From assembly GCF_026966905.1 (NCBI RefSeq), contig NZ_JAPUBN010000013.1:372001-436000 (forward strand): a stretch of 64,000 bases of DNA. The letters are read 5' to 3'. Below the pieces are notes generated by a model. The model worked only from the letters and a program-made list of their open reading frames with translations. It ran no database searches and was not told the origin of the DNA. Positions 8,405 through 17,846 of this stretch are shown piece after piece (within the stretch, counting starts at the first letter, position 1; the number at the start of each line of letters is the position of its first letter). A program made the translations under genes and the position numbers. This DNA is from Marinomonas phaeophyticola (lineage in GTDB: Bacteria > Pseudomonadota > Gammaproteobacteria > Pseudomonadales > Marinomonadaceae).

Positions 8405-9235
8405 ATGTCGGAACTTCTAGAAAACCTAGATGTTAATCAATATGTACCTCTTGCGTTAGATTGGACCACAAATATTTTACTTGCTGTAGCGTTACTTTTA
8501 ATTGGGTTGTGGGTCGCCAGCAGTGTTAATAAACTCGTGGTTGGTATTAGTAAAAAGCACGCTCAGTTAGACGATACATTATTTCGCTTTCTAGGCAGTG
8601 TCGCACGTTATATTGTGTTGGCTTTTGTTGTTATTGCCATTCTGAATAACTTTGGCGTACAAACAGCATCGATTGTTGCTCTATTAGGCGCAGCCGGTTT
8701 GGCGGTTGGTCTCGCTTTGCAAGGTGCTATGTCTAACCTTGCTGCGGGTGTGATGTTGCTTATTTTTCGACCATATAAAGTGGGTGATTTTATCGATGCG
8801 GCTGGGCGTTTTGGTAACGTTACTGAAATAGATATGTTTACGACTATTTTGCAAACATTTGATAATCAACAAATCATCATTCCAAACAGCCAAATTTGGG
8901 GTGAACAAATTATTAACCACTCGCACTATAGTGAACGTGGTGTTGATATGCGTTTTAGTGTTGCTTATGCTGAGAATACGGATAAAGCGCGTGGGGTTAT
9001 TGATGCTGTATTGGCCAATCATCCACATATTTTAAAAACACCAGCGCCATTTGTTGAAGTCGAAACGCTGAATGACAGTTCCGTTGATTTTATTGTTCGT
9101 CCTTTTTGTAAAGGTGAGCATTATTTTGATGTGCTTTATAGTGTACCAGAATTGATCAAAAAAGCGCTTGATGAGAATGGTATTGAGATTCCGTTCCCAC
9201 ATCGTAAAGTTATTTTAGTGAATGAAAAACCATAA
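8405..9235 (+). CDS. mscS: Small-conductance mechanosensitive channel, MscS family
   Basis: This inner-membrane channel opens under membrane tension to release solutes on osmotic downshock. The 276-residue length is close to E. coli MscS (286). Helices lie near residues 20-42, 58-80 and 85-115, the last being the glycine/alanine-rich pore helix with GAAGLAVGLALQGAMSN. The MscS domain signature continues with RPYKVGDFIDAAG and TTILQTFDNQQIIIPN. A soluble alpha/beta vestibule completes the chain. AAGGA lies upstream of the ATG. It is a single gene with its own upstream region of about 150 bases and a long hairpin after the stop. Confidence 0.93.
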   Translation: MSELLENLDVNQYVPLALDWTTNILLAVALLLIGLWVASSVNKLVVGISKKHAQLDDTLFRFLGSVARYIVLAFVVIAILNNFGVQTASIVALLGAAGLAVGLALQGAMSNLAAGVMLLIFRPYKVGDFIDAAGRFGNVTEIDMFTTILQTFDNQQIIIPNSQIWGEQIINHSHYSERGVDMRFSVAYAENTDKARGVIDAVLANHPHILKTPAPFVEVETLNDSSVDFIVRPFCKGEHYFDVLYSVPELIKKALDENGIEIPFPHRKVILVNEKP

Positions 9236-9623
9236 CGTTTTATTTACAGAAATACCTTATTAAAAAATACTAATGAAGAGGCCAAAATCTTTTAAATTAA
9301 GCATTCACTTTTGATGTGCTGTGCTGCTATTTAAGATTTTGGCTGATTTATAAAAGATCTCTTTATCAGTCAACCCCATATAATCATCTTAGCTTTTATT
9401 CAAAAGCGAATTGACCTTCCCCGTTCTTTGTTAGACTGTTTTTATAATCATTGATAACAGAACTAAGCATGATTAAACTCATATCTTCTAAGAATGCATT
9501 CCATTTATCTTGGTTAGCCGTATCGGCTCAAGGGTTTTTAAGACTTACTTTAGGTGAAACCGCTTACTAAAGGATTAGCAGGGCGCTCAGGTCGATGGCT
9601 CATGTATACTCATATGCTGTGAT
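9236..9623. other. Intergenic region after mscS with possible gene remnant
   Basis: Beyond the hairpin at 9281-9343 there is a TATAAT at 9443-9448 and, 21 bases later, a 33-codon frame (ATG 9470 to TAA 9571). A different frame just after it reads KGLAGRSGRWLMYTHML before a stop. Together they may be the remains of a decayed gene, but no family is recognisable and no ribosome site is seen, so no gene is called. Confidence 0.3.
9281..9343 (+). terminator. Long hairpin after mscS
   Basis: GCCAAAATCTT (9281-9291) pairs with AAGATTTTGGC (9333-9343). The 41-base loop holds a smaller stem around 9300-9320. A strong T run is missing, so this may be a terminator of either converging transcript or only an mRNA-stabilising structure. 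Confidence 0.5.
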
Positions 9624-10811
9624 CTAGTTTACGCAGGCTACTTTATGTCGAGTCAAGCTAAAGCCAGCTAGAGCGACGAAGAATAAAATCAACCAAGATC
9701 CCATGATAACACCTGTCCAGCCATTCGCTTGCCAAAAGGGATCAAGATAAAATCCGCCTAAACTAGCGCCTAAATAGTAAAAGACTAAATATAAAGAAGA
9801 GGCGCTGGCTTTTGCGTGTTTTGCCGTACGACTGACAAAGCTGCTGGCGGTGGAGTGGCAAAGAAAGAACCCTAAACTGTTGATCAACAATCCTAAAATA
9901 ATGGCCTGTAACGAATCACCTAGTGTGACCAAGGAACCAAAAATAAAAATGCAAGTTCCTAACACCATGATGTTGGCTTGACCCCAACGCTTAGCTAATT
10001 TTCCAGACATAGCCGAACCGAGAGTGCCTGACAGATAGGTTAAAAACAGTAAACCAACGTATTTCGCGGAAAGATGATAAGGGGCGGCTTCGAGTAAGAA
10101 AGTGACGTAGCTATATTGATTGATGAAAATAAAGAAACTAAACCCGCCAATGAAATAGCAGGTTAATAAGCGGCGGTTTTGTAGATGATCTTTCATATTC
10201 ATCAGAATATGGCCAATTTTTAATGTCTTAGGCTCAAAGTGCTGCGATTTTGGTAGTAAGATATAAAAAGCTAATAGACAAATAAGACTGATGCCACTCA
10301 TTACCGCAAAGGTAGCTGATTGACCTAACCACTCGCCAACGAACCCTCCAATTAATCGACCGCCAATACCTCCTAACGTGTTACCACTAATGTACAAACC
10401 AACAGCGACCATTAACGCTTCTGGTGTGTATTCATCGCCTAAATAAGCTACAGCGATAGCAGGCAAGCCGGCTAAGAAGAACCCCTGTAGTGCTCGTAAT
10501 GCTAATAACGATTCATAGCTTTGGACCAAGGATAAGCAAAATGTGGTTAGAGTTATGCCTGCCATTGTCATTACCATAATGCCTTTTCGACCTAAGGCGT
10601 CAGAGATAGGCCCATAAAAAAGTAATGAAAGCCCTAGGGTTAATGTCGTAATGGTAAAGCTGGCACTGGCTTGTAATGGACTAATGGAAAACTCATTGGC
10701 AATCATGGGAAGCAAAGGTTGAGTGACATACACATTGGCAAACACCATAAAAGAGCCAATCACTAAGGCGAGAGTGCCACGCCAAAATACAGAACTGCCT
10801 ACTTCGATCAC
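9624..10811 (-). CDS. MFS transporter, probable efflux protein (YnfM/arabinose-efflux type)
   Basis: The 395-residue protein has twelve predicted membrane helices. The MFS loop-2/3 motif appears as YGPISDALGRKG near residues 66-77, and a second copy-like loop, SGKLAKRWGQAN, sits in the C-terminal half. This layout fits drug/sugar efflux carriers of the YnfM group, which expel small molecules by proton antiport. Translation probably starts at the GTG at 10811, with GGAG six bases upstream. It is divergent from a LysR-type regulator, with 115 bases between the two genes and a palindrome between them, so that regulator is its likely controller. The substrate cannot be read from sequence. Confidence 0.88.
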   Translation of the reverse strand: MIEVGSSVFWRGTLALVIGSFMVFANVYVTQPLLPMIANEFSISPLQASASFTITTLTLGLSLLFYGPISDALGRKGIMVMTMAGITLTTFCLSLVQSYESLLALRALQGFFLAGLPAIAVAYLGDEYTPEALMVAVGLYISGNTLGGIGGRLIGGFVGEWLGQSATFAVMSGISLICLLAFYILLPKSQHFEPKTLKIGHILMNMKDHLQNRRLLTCYFIGGFSFFIFINQYSYVTFLLEAAPYHLSAKYVGLLFLTYLSGTLGSAMSGKLAKRWGQANIMVLGTCIFIFGSLVTLGDSLQAIILGLLINSLGFFLCHSTASSFVSRTAKHAKASASSLYLVFYYLGASLGGFYLDPFWQANGWTGVIMGSWLILFFVALAGFSLTRHKVACVN

Positions 10812-10853
10812 ACTTCACTCCAATGAGATAGAACTCAAAAATCATATTGATAT

Positions 10854-10868
10854 TATAGATTGACTATA
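10854..10868. promoter_or_regulatory. Candidate LysR operator between the MFS and LysR genes
   Basis: TATAG-ATTGA-CTATA is a perfect interrupted palindrome in the middle of the divergent intergenic region. LysR-type proteins bind such interrupted dyads in front of divergently transcribed target genes. The assignment rests on position and symmetry alone. Confidence 0.5.
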
Positions 10869-10926
10869 CGCCTAGATAATTTATCAATAAAATATATCTA
10901 TCTTATCTAAACCATAAGGATTATTG

Positions 10927-11802
10927 ATGGATATTAAACCTTTACGTTATTTTATGGCCATTGCCAATACGGAGAGCTTTACCAAGGCGGCACAACAACT
11001 AGGGGTAGCTCAGCCGGCCGTTAGTATGGCCATCAAAAAGTTAGAGGCTGATTTAGGACTGACCTTAATTCACCGTGCAGATCGAAATGTCGGTCTTACG
11101 GATGAAGGCAAAAAATTACTTTTGCATGCCGAAAAGATCATTCAAGCAACGGACGATGCCTTATTAGAAATGCGAGAACTCAAAGGATTAAGTCAAGGTG
11201 AAGTGCGAGTGGGGATTCCAAGTATGCTAGGTTCTTATTATTTTCCTCCAATTCTTATGGCATTTCGCCATCGTTACCCCACTATTATGTTAAAAGTCAT
11301 CGAAGGCGGTACCTGGCAGTTACAAAAAATGCTTGAGAATGGAGAGCTAGATTTAAGTGTTATTGTTGCTGAAACCTTGCCTGACAGTTTACAAACACAG
11401 GCGCTTATTCGAGAAGAAATGTTAGTAACCATAGCAACGGACCATCCTTTTAGTACTTTGGATAGAGTGACTCCAGAAACCTTTTTCGAAGAAGAGCTGG
11501 TGATGTTTAAAGAAGGCTATTTTCATCGACGTATTGTTGATAAGTTGGCAAAAGCCTGTAAAAAAACACCTAAAATAGGTTTTGAAACCAACTTAATTCC
11601 TCTTATCAAGTCTATTACTCAACAAGGTTTTGGCATTTCGACGTTATTAGCCATGGTGATTGAAGACGACGATGAATTGATCACACGCTCTTTTGATCCG
11701 CCTATCTGGCTAGATCTTGGAATCGCATGGCGTAAAGACAGTTATCTCTCTAAAGCCAATCGCGCTTTTCTCGAATTTGTTAGTGAACATGGGCGTGGTT
11801 AA
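10927..11802 (+). CDS. LysR-family transcriptional regulator
   Basis: The 291-residue protein opens with the LysR helix-turn-helix (MDIKPLRYFMAIANTES, then TKAAQQLGVAQPAVSMAIKKLE), followed by the linker and a periplasmic-binding-protein-like effector domain (about 90-291) of the CynR/CysB type. It is divergent from the MFS gene and probably controls it in response to a substrate of the pump. AAGGA is seven bases before ATG 10927, making the TTG one codon upstream unlikely. Length and domain order are normal. Confidence 0.9.
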   Translation: MDIKPLRYFMAIANTESFTKAAQQLGVAQPAVSMAIKKLEADLGLTLIHRADRNVGLTDEGKKLLLHAEKIIQATDDALLEMRELKGLSQGEVRVGIPSMLGSYYFPPILMAFRHRYPTIMLKVIEGGTWQLQKMLENGELDLSVIVAETLPDSLQTQALIREEMLVTIATDHPFSTLDRVTPETFFEEELVMFKEGYFHRRIVDKLAKACKKTPKIGFETNLIPLIKSITQQGFGISTLLAMVIEDDDELITRSFDPPIWLDLGIAWRKDSYLSKANRAFLEFVSEHGRG

Positions 11803-11921
11803 AGTGCATCAATAAAGGCGGTGATAAAAAGTTCTCAAGTGATACACTTTGGTAACAGTTAACTTTAGCTGGTTGGTTTTATAATGAACTACTCCTCTCT
11901 TTATATGAAGCATTAAGTACT

Positions 11922-12134
11922 ATGAGCAAATTTGATTTTTCCGTCGTTAATAGAGAAACAAGCGATTCATTTCATAAGCAAAAAGCAAAAATAAAAAAGG
12001 TGTTGGCCGGTAAGGCTGTGGTATGTGATGTTTGTCAGCAAGGGCTTACTTTGGTGCCAGCGAATAAGGAAGGGCGTGCTTACATTAATTGCAAAAAAGG
12101 TTGTACCAATATTGAATTAGAAGTTGATGTCTAA
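11922..12134 (+). CDS. Small zinc-ribbon-like protein
   Basis: The 70-residue soluble protein contains CDVC near 36-39 and CKKGC near 57-61. Two close cysteine pairs of this kind usually bind one zinc ion. The N-terminal half is charged and lysine rich. I do not recognise a named family. The gene stands after the LysR gene and ends at a strong bidirectional hairpin that it shares with the RND pump operon. Nothing indicates its function; a nucleic-acid or protein-binding role would be a guess. Confidence 0.7.
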   Translation: MSKFDFSVVNRETSDSFHKQKAKIKKVLAGKAVVCDVCQQGLTLVPANKEGRAYINCKKGCTNIELEVDV

Positions 12135-12153
12135 TATTTGTTATTAAAAATAA

Positions 12154-12182
12154 AAAAGCATTTGAGAGTATCAAATGCTTTT
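12154..12182. terminator. Bidirectional terminator
   Basis: AAAAGCATTTGA (12154-12165) and TCAAATGCTTTT (12171-12182) form a perfect 12-bp stem with loop GAGTA. A and T runs flank both ends, so it can stop both the small zinc-ribbon transcript and the converging RND pump transcript. Confidence 0.85.
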
Positions 12183-12208
12183 CATTTTCAGTCGCTTTTT
12201 TTAGGTTA

Positions 12209-15200
12209 TTACAGCGAGTTTTGATCAACCGTTATATCAGGGCGCTTTGAGAAGATTCTTCTGACTATGACAAAAAACAAAGGCACAAAGAAAATCGCTA
12301 ACACAGTCGCTGTTAAGGTGCCTCCAACAATGGCTGAGCCGATGGAAATACGACTGTTAGCGCCCGCACCAGTAGAGAGGACTAATGGAAGCGTGCCGAC
12401 AATAAACGCCATCGAGGTCATAATAATTGGACGTAAACGAAGACGCGCGGCTTGAGAGGCGGAATCCCAGACATTTGCCCCGTTACGATAAGCCGCTTCG
12501 GCAAATTCTACAATCAAGATGGCATTCTTGGACGAGAGGCCAATGGTTGTTAATAACGCCACCTGAAAATACACATCATTTTCGAGCCCACGTAGATGAG
12601 CGGCCGCCGCAGCTCCAATCACGCCTAATGGAATAACTAAGATAACCGACAAGGGAACTGTCCAGCTCTCATAAAGTGCGGCAAGGCATAAGAAAACCAC
12701 CAGAATAGAGATGGCGTATAGCATCTGCGTTTGCCCACTGGATAAGCGTTCTTGATAGGATAACCCACTCCAAGAACCTGTTACTCCGCCAGACATAGCG
12801 TCAGAAATACGTTGTAATTCGTCCATCGCGGCACCAGAGCTTACACCTGTAGCACCTGAACCTTGTATTTCATAAGAGGCCGCACCATTAAAACGACTTA
12901 AGCTCTTTGGTCCATAAGTCCATTCGCTTTCAGCAAAAGCAGAGAAAGGTGTCATGGTGTTATCACTACCGCGAACATACCAATTTTGTAAGTCTTCAGG
13001 GGATGAGCGGTATTGCGCAGCACCTTGCATGTAAACGGTTTTAACACGGCCACGATCAATAAAGTCGTTTATGTATCTACCTGCCCATGCACTGCTTAAG
13101 GTTGAGCTGATGTCAGAAAGGGACAAGCCGAGAGCAGAGGCTTTTTCTTGGTCAATATCAATATGTAATTGAGGCGCTTCTGATTGAGACCCTAAACGAA
13201 CCCCATTTAAAAGAGGGCTGGCGTTGGCGTCATTTAATAGTGCATCACGCATTTCCAGTAGTGTTGCTCGATCCGTATTACCCGTCGCTTGCAGTTGGAA
13301 CGTAAAGCCACTACTTTGTCCTAAACCTCGGATAGATGGCGGAATGAGAGAAAAGATACGAGCATCGCGTAAACCTGCGAAAGCACCATATGAACGACCT
13401 ACAATAGCACTCGCCGTGTTTGCTGGACCAATACGTTCACTCCAATCCTTTAAGGCGATAAACGCCATTCCTGCATTTTGACCGCTACCCATAAAATTGA
13501 AGCCAGAAATAGTAAAAATGTCGCTAACATTATTCTTTTCTGTTTCTAAAAAATAGTCTTCTACTTCTCTCATGACTTTATCAGTACGAGACATTGCAGC
13601 CCCTTCAGGTAGCGATACCATCACCATGACTCGGCCTTGATCTTCTGTTGGTAGAAAACCAGATGGTAGTGAGGTCATTAATCCTGTTAGGCCAGCCACA
13701 ATAAAGCCGTAGATCAGCATCCAACGAATGGGTTGTTTAATGATTCGGCTGACTCCGCCAAAATATTTGCCAGTGGCACGGTCAAAGGTACGGTTAAACC
13801 AGCCACCTAATCCTTTCTTATTGGTTGTGTGATTGGCTTTTAATAGAGTTGCGCACAAGGCTGGCGTTAGCGTAAGTGCCACAATAACGGAAAGCACCAT
13901 AGAGGCAACAATAGTGATTGAAAACTGACGATAGATAACCCCAGTAGAGCCACTGAAAAACGCCATAGGTAAAAATACAGCAGAAAGTACAACGGCAATA
14001 CCAATTAGGGCACTGGTTATTTCTTTCATTGATTTTATCGTTGCGGCTTTAGGGGAGAGTTTTTCTTCTTCCATTACCCTTTCAACGTTTTCAACGACCA
14101 CAATGGCATCATCGACAAGTAAGCCGATAGATAGAACGACACCAAACATCGTTAAGGTATTGATGGAGAACCCAAACAGCTCTAAAACACCAAACGTCCC
14201 TAAAAGTACAACAGGTACCGCAATGGCTGGGATTAATGTGGCGCGCCAACTTTGCAAGAAGATAAACATGACAACGATAACTAAAGCGATGGCTTCAAAT
14301 AGCGTTTTTACCACTTCTTCAATAGAGATACGAATAAAGTCGGTATTATCCACCGGATAGGCAAGTTTATAACCATCGGGTAAATTCTTAGAAAAATCGT
14401 CTAATACACTTTTTACACCTTCGGAAGTAGAAAGTGCGTTGCCTTCAGGTGAAAGCATCACTGCTAAACCGGACGCAGGGTGACCATTTAAACGGGTGAT
14501 AAAGGAATAGGATTCATTCCCTAGCTCTACTTTAGCGACATTGCTTAAACGTACCGTTGCGCCACTATTGTCGTAGGTTAAGATAATGTCTTGAAACTGT
14601 TCCGCTGTTTGCAGTTTAGACTGAGCGGTCACGGTGACATTTAATTCTTGTCCCTCAATAATTGGATAACCACCAATACTACCTGCGGCTACTTGAGTGT
14701 TTTGTGCAAGGATAGCCGCAGAAATATCGGATGGCATCAATTTATACGATGCGAGTTTTAACGGGTCCAGCCAAATTCTCATGGAATATTCAGAGCCAAA
14801 AACCTGCAGACTACCAACGCCTTCCACACGAGAAATCGGGTCTTGAAGACTGGCAACAAGAAAGTCTGAAATATCACCAGATGAATTTTTATCCGTTTCA
14901 TCATAAATCGCAACGACCATTAAAAAGTCAGAATTCGATTTTTTTACCGACACACCGCTTTGTTGTACGGATGTGGGGAGATTAGAGGACACCTGTTGGA
15001 TCTTATTTTGTATTTGAACCTGAGCGATATCCGCGTCTGTGCCTTGTTCAAAAGTAACATTGATACTGGTACGACCACTGGAACTACTTGATGAAGAGAA
15101 GTACAGTAATCCGTCCAATCCGGTGAGTTGTTGCTCTAGGATTTGAGTAACACTGTTTTCGACGGTTTCTGCAGAAGCGCCAGAGTAAGTCGCTGAGATG

Positions 15201-15334
15201 TTAATTGTGGGTGGTGCCACATTTGGGTATTGGGATATGGGCAAGGTCGTAATCGATGCAATACCTGCAAGCATAATGGCAATAGAAATCACCCATGCAA
15301 AAACCGGTCGATTGATAAAGAAATGAGCAATCAT
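12209..15334 (-). CDS. RND efflux pump inner-membrane protein (AcrB/HAE1 type)
   Basis: The 1041-residue transporter matches the AcrB/MexB length. It starts MIAHFFINRPVFAW, the conserved first helix, and contains two repeated halves of six helices with large periplasmic loops. The proton-relay aspartates are present in LLVDDAIVVVENVER (about 400-414). The second half contains the conserved ALYESWTVPLSV and SSKNAILIVEFA stretches. It exports hydrophobic compounds in exchange for protons, in complex with the adaptor encoded three bases upstream and a TolC-type channel encoded elsewhere. There is no outer-membrane gene here. The downstream hairpin ends the operon. Confidence 0.94.
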   Translation of the reverse strand: MIAHFFINRPVFAWVISIAIMLAGIASITTLPISQYPNVAPPTINISATYSGASAETVENSVTQILEQQLTGLDGLLYFSSSSSSSGRTSINVTFEQGTDADIAQVQIQNKIQQVSSNLPTSVQQSGVSVKKSNSDFLMVVAIYDETDKNSSGDISDFLVASLQDPISRVEGVGSLQVFGSEYSMRIWLDPLKLASYKLMPSDISAAILAQNTQVAAGSIGGYPIIEGQELNVTVTAQSKLQTAEQFQDIILTYDNSGATVRLSNVAKVELGNESYSFITRLNGHPASGLAVMLSPEGNALSTSEGVKSVLDDFSKNLPDGYKLAYPVDNTDFIRISIEEVVKTLFEAIALVIVVMFIFLQSWRATLIPAIAVPVVLLGTFGVLELFGFSINTLTMFGVVLSIGLLVDDAIVVVENVERVMEEEKLSPKAATIKSMKEITSALIGIAVVLSAVFLPMAFFSGSTGVIYRQFSITIVASMVLSVIVALTLTPALCATLLKANHTTNKKGLGGWFNRTFDRATGKYFGGVSRIIKQPIRWMLIYGFIVAGLTGLMTSLPSGFLPTEDQGRVMVMVSLPEGAAMSRTDKVMREVEDYFLETEKNNVSDIFTISGFNFMGSGQNAGMAFIALKDWSERIGPANTASAIVGRSYGAFAGLRDARIFSLIPPSIRGLGQSSGFTFQLQATGNTDRATLLEMRDALLNDANASPLLNGVRLGSQSEAPQLHIDIDQEKASALGLSLSDISSTLSSAWAGRYINDFIDRGRVKTVYMQGAAQYRSSPEDLQNWYVRGSDNTMTPFSAFAESEWTYGPKSLSRFNGAASYEIQGSGATGVSSGAAMDELQRISDAMSGGVTGSWSGLSYQERLSSGQTQMLYAISILVVFLCLAALYESWTVPLSVILVIPLGVIGAAAAAHLRGLENDVYFQVALLTTIGLSSKNAILIVEFAEAAYRNGANVWDSASQAARLRLRPIIMTSMAFIVGTLPLVLSTGAGANSRISIGSAIVGGTLTATVLAIFFVPLFFVIVRRIFSKRPDITVDQNSL

Positions 15335-15337
15335 AAA

Positions 15338-16525
15338 TTAATTCCCTTGAGTTGAAGCAACACTAGCATTTTCCAAAACAATCGAACCGGTTAGGCTATC
15401 TCGTTTCATATTTACCATAGTCACCTCGGTGCCGGTTCTGGCTTTTAATGTGCCTTCAACAATCACCTTGTCTCCTGCTTCAATCCCAGAAAGTACTAAC
15501 CATTGATTACCGATAGTACGTTCAACGGTCAAATCTCGACTTTCTACAATATTGTCTTTATTAACGATGTAAGCAATAGGATTGCCTTTTACGTCTCTAA
15601 AAACACCCTGTTGTGGAACTAAAATGGCGGCATTATGAGTGAGCTCATGAATCAAGCCACGAACAAACATACCCGGTAATAAAAGGTTATCAGGATTAGG
15701 AAACTCTGCTCTCAAGGTAACACTGCCTGTGGATTCATCTACGCTGATTTCTCGTGCTTTCAGAGAACCTTCATATTGATATTGAGAGCCGTCTTCTAGA
15801 ATTAATGACACTTTATTAGAACCTTTATCAACATTGTCTTTAGATAAAAACGTACGTTGTTTAAGTTGGTCTAAACTGGTTTGTGCCAAATCAACAAAAA
15901 TAGGGTCTAGGGAGCGAACCGTTGTCATTACCGTCGACTGATTACTGGTGACCAAAGCCCCAACGGTTACTTGAGATATGCCAATGCGCCCATCAATTGG
16001 GGATCTGATTTTTGTATAATCTAGGTTTATTTTGGCTCGTTCTAATGCCGCTTCAGAGCCTTTTTGTTTCGCAATGGCTTCTAAATAAGCCACGTGAGCA
16101 TCATCTAGGTCCTGTTGAGAAACATTATTTTGTTTGCGCAGTTCGGTATAACGTGTATTTTTTAGTTGTGCCGATTTTAGGCTGGCGTTAGCGGACTCTA
16201 AATCGGCTTGAGCTTGCTTATAAGAAGAGACATAGGTTGAATCATCCAGTTCATAAAGTAGGTCGCCAGTATTCACATTTTGGCCTTCTTCAAAGAAACG
16301 CTTCTTGACTATGCCACCAACTTGAGGACGAATTTCTGCTACTAAGCTGGACGTTGTGCGCCCTGGTAACTCTGTCATCAGATCGGTTTTGTGTGTTTCT
16401 ATAGTGACTACGCCCACTTCCACTTTAGGCTTTGGTGGTGGTGCTGATTTCGCTTTTTCTTCCTGACAACCAACCAGTAATAAAACCAGTAACACACTTG
16501 AAGCATATTTTAATTTAGGCAACAT
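15338..16525 (-). CDS. RND efflux periplasmic adaptor (AcrA/MexA type)
   Basis: The 395-residue lipoprotein has the signal LLVLLLVGC, lipobox LVGC at about residues 17-20, so it is anchored to the inner membrane. Lipoyl halves (VGGIVKKRFFEEGQNVNTGDLLYELD and IRSPIDGRIGISQVTVG) flank an alpha-hairpin of about 75 residues. Beta-barrel and membrane-proximal domains follow, as in AcrA. It links the RND pump to the outer-membrane channel. It is the first gene of a two-gene operon divergent from a LysR gene; the 312-base region between them has a dispersed inverted repeat that might be a regulatory site. Confidence 0.93.
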   Translation of the reverse strand: MLPKLKYASSVLLVLLLVGCQEEKAKSAPPPKPKVEVGVVTIETHKTDLMTELPGRTTSSLVAEIRPQVGGIVKKRFFEEGQNVNTGDLLYELDDSTYVSSYKQAQADLESANASLKSAQLKNTRYTELRKQNNVSQQDLDDAHVAYLEAIAKQKGSEAALERAKINLDYTKIRSPIDGRIGISQVTVGALVTSNQSTVMTTVRSLDPIFVDLAQTSLDQLKQRTFLSKDNVDKGSNKVSLILEDGSQYQYEGSLKAREISVDESTGSVTLRAEFPNPDNLLLPGMFVRGLIHELTHNAAILVPQQGVFRDVKGNPIAYIVNKDNIVESRDLTVERTIGNQWLVLSGIEAGDKVIVEGTLKARTGTEVTMVNMKRDSLTGSIVLENASVASTQGN

Positions 16526-16837
16526 TGAGATGACTTCCTTTCGAAAACATGAAAAACGGCTATTGACCGATACTATAAACTAAGCTGAAGGGTTTTATAC
16601 ATTTTAAAAAGTGCAATAAATCAGCATTAGCATTATGAAAACGGCATTTATTCATTTAACTTATAGTAATTACAAAGCAAGTTTAATGCCATGCAATGCT
16701 AATAAAATCGTTTTAAAGGCTAGTCATAATGAATGATTGAGTTGAACCTAGATTTTTGGCTTAAAGTAAGAGTATGGTAAATGTTGAACAGGGATTTTAA
16801 TAAAGAAAGTAAACCATCTAATAGTAAGAGAGTGAAC
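16526..16837. other. Divergent regulatory region between RND adaptor and LysR gene
   Basis: ATTAGCATT (16626-16634) and AATGCTAAT (16695-16703) are a perfect inverted repeat about 60 bases apart, the sort of spacing used by LysR-type proteins binding two sites and looping DNA. No gene is seen here. An ATG at 16781 is in frame with the LysR gene but would add 19 residues not usual in the family. Confidence 0.4.
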
Positions 16838-17725
16838 ATGCTTATTGACCCAACATCCTTGCGCTTATTTGTTTGTGTTATAGAGCAGGGGTCAATTGCT
16901 AAGGCGGCGGAATTGAATTTTATAGCGGCCTCAGCCATATCAAAACGCATTAAAGAATTAGAACAATTACTGCATACTCCATTAATGATGCGGACGAACA
17001 GAGGCGTGGTGGCAACTCCAGCAGGAAAAGCATTGTTGCAAATGTCACGTGGTGTATTGCATCAATTAGATGACATTTACAATCAGATGAATGAATTTTC
17101 ACATGGCCTTCGTGGTCAAGTGAGAATGGTGGCGAACATCTCCGCTATTAGTCAGTTCCTTCCTAAGCAGTTACGTTCTTTTCTAAATCAAAATCCCCAA
17201 GTGCAAATCCATTTAGAGGAAAAGATAAGTAGTGAAATAGTCCGCGCCGTTGCTGAAAATTCAGCCGATATTGGTATTGTAACCATCGCTTCTCGAGAAT
17301 ATACAGACTTATCTATTTACCCTTATAAAACGGATAGATTGGTTGTTATCACACCTGTTGGTCATCCTTTAGGCCAATTTAAAGAAATAAATTATATTGA
17401 TACTTTAGATTATGATTATGTTGGTTTACACACTGGCAGTGCGATTAATAATCAAATGCTGAAGGCGTCTGAAGCAGAAAGCTTACCACTTAATATGCGC
17501 ATACAAGTCACTAGCTATGAAGCGCTTTGTAGCATGGTAGAGTCAGGCCTTGGCATAGGGCTTATGCCTATTGATATTGCTCGACCTTATATTAAAGCTT
17601 CACGAATAGAAGCCTTGCCTTTGTTAGACAGCTGGGCGCATCGAGAGTTGAAAATCTGTGTTCGTAGCTCCGATCAATTGTTTGATGCGGCGCACCATTT
17701 GTTGAATCATTTACGAACAACGTAA
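16838..17725 (+). CDS. LysR-family transcriptional regulator of the CoA-transferase/TRAP operon
   Basis: The 295-residue protein has the N-terminal winged helix (SLRLFVCVIEQGSIAKAAE, then AASAISKRIKELE) and a LysR substrate-binding domain from about residue 90. It precedes the CoA-transferase gene by 121 bases on the same strand and is divergent from the RND pump. Control of the catabolic operon is the more natural guess because regulator, enzymes and TRAP carrier follow each other in one direction. The ATG at 16838 was chosen since GAGAG stands before it and the domain begins right there. Confidence 0.88.
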   Translation: MLIDPTSLRLFVCVIEQGSIAKAAELNFIAASAISKRIKELEQLLHTPLMMRTNRGVVATPAGKALLQMSRGVLHQLDDIYNQMNEFSHGLRGQVRMVANISAISQFLPKQLRSFLNQNPQVQIHLEEKISSEIVRAVAENSADIGIVTIASREYTDLSIYPYKTDRLVVITPVGHPLGQFKEINYIDTLDYDYVGLHTGSAINNQMLKASEAESLPLNMRIQVTSYEALCSMVESGLGIGLMPIDIARPYIKASRIEALPLLDSWAHRELKICVRSSDQLFDAAHHLLNHLRTT

Positions 17726-17738
17726 ACGCTTCTTTTTA

Positions 17739-17759
17739 GCCATCTCTTTAGGAGATGGC
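17739..17759 (+). terminator. Hairpin after LysR gene
   Basis: GCCATCTC and GAGATGGC form a perfect 8-bp stem with loop TTTAG directly after the LysR stop. There is no downstream T run, so it may only partly end transcription, or may stabilise the operon mRNA. Confidence 0.45.
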
Positions 17760-17846
17760 AGCCTAACATATCAGTGCTTTTCTCCGGTTATTGTTTGGAT
17801 GATGATATTTGTATCCAATAACAATAAACAGATAAGGGAAACGAGA

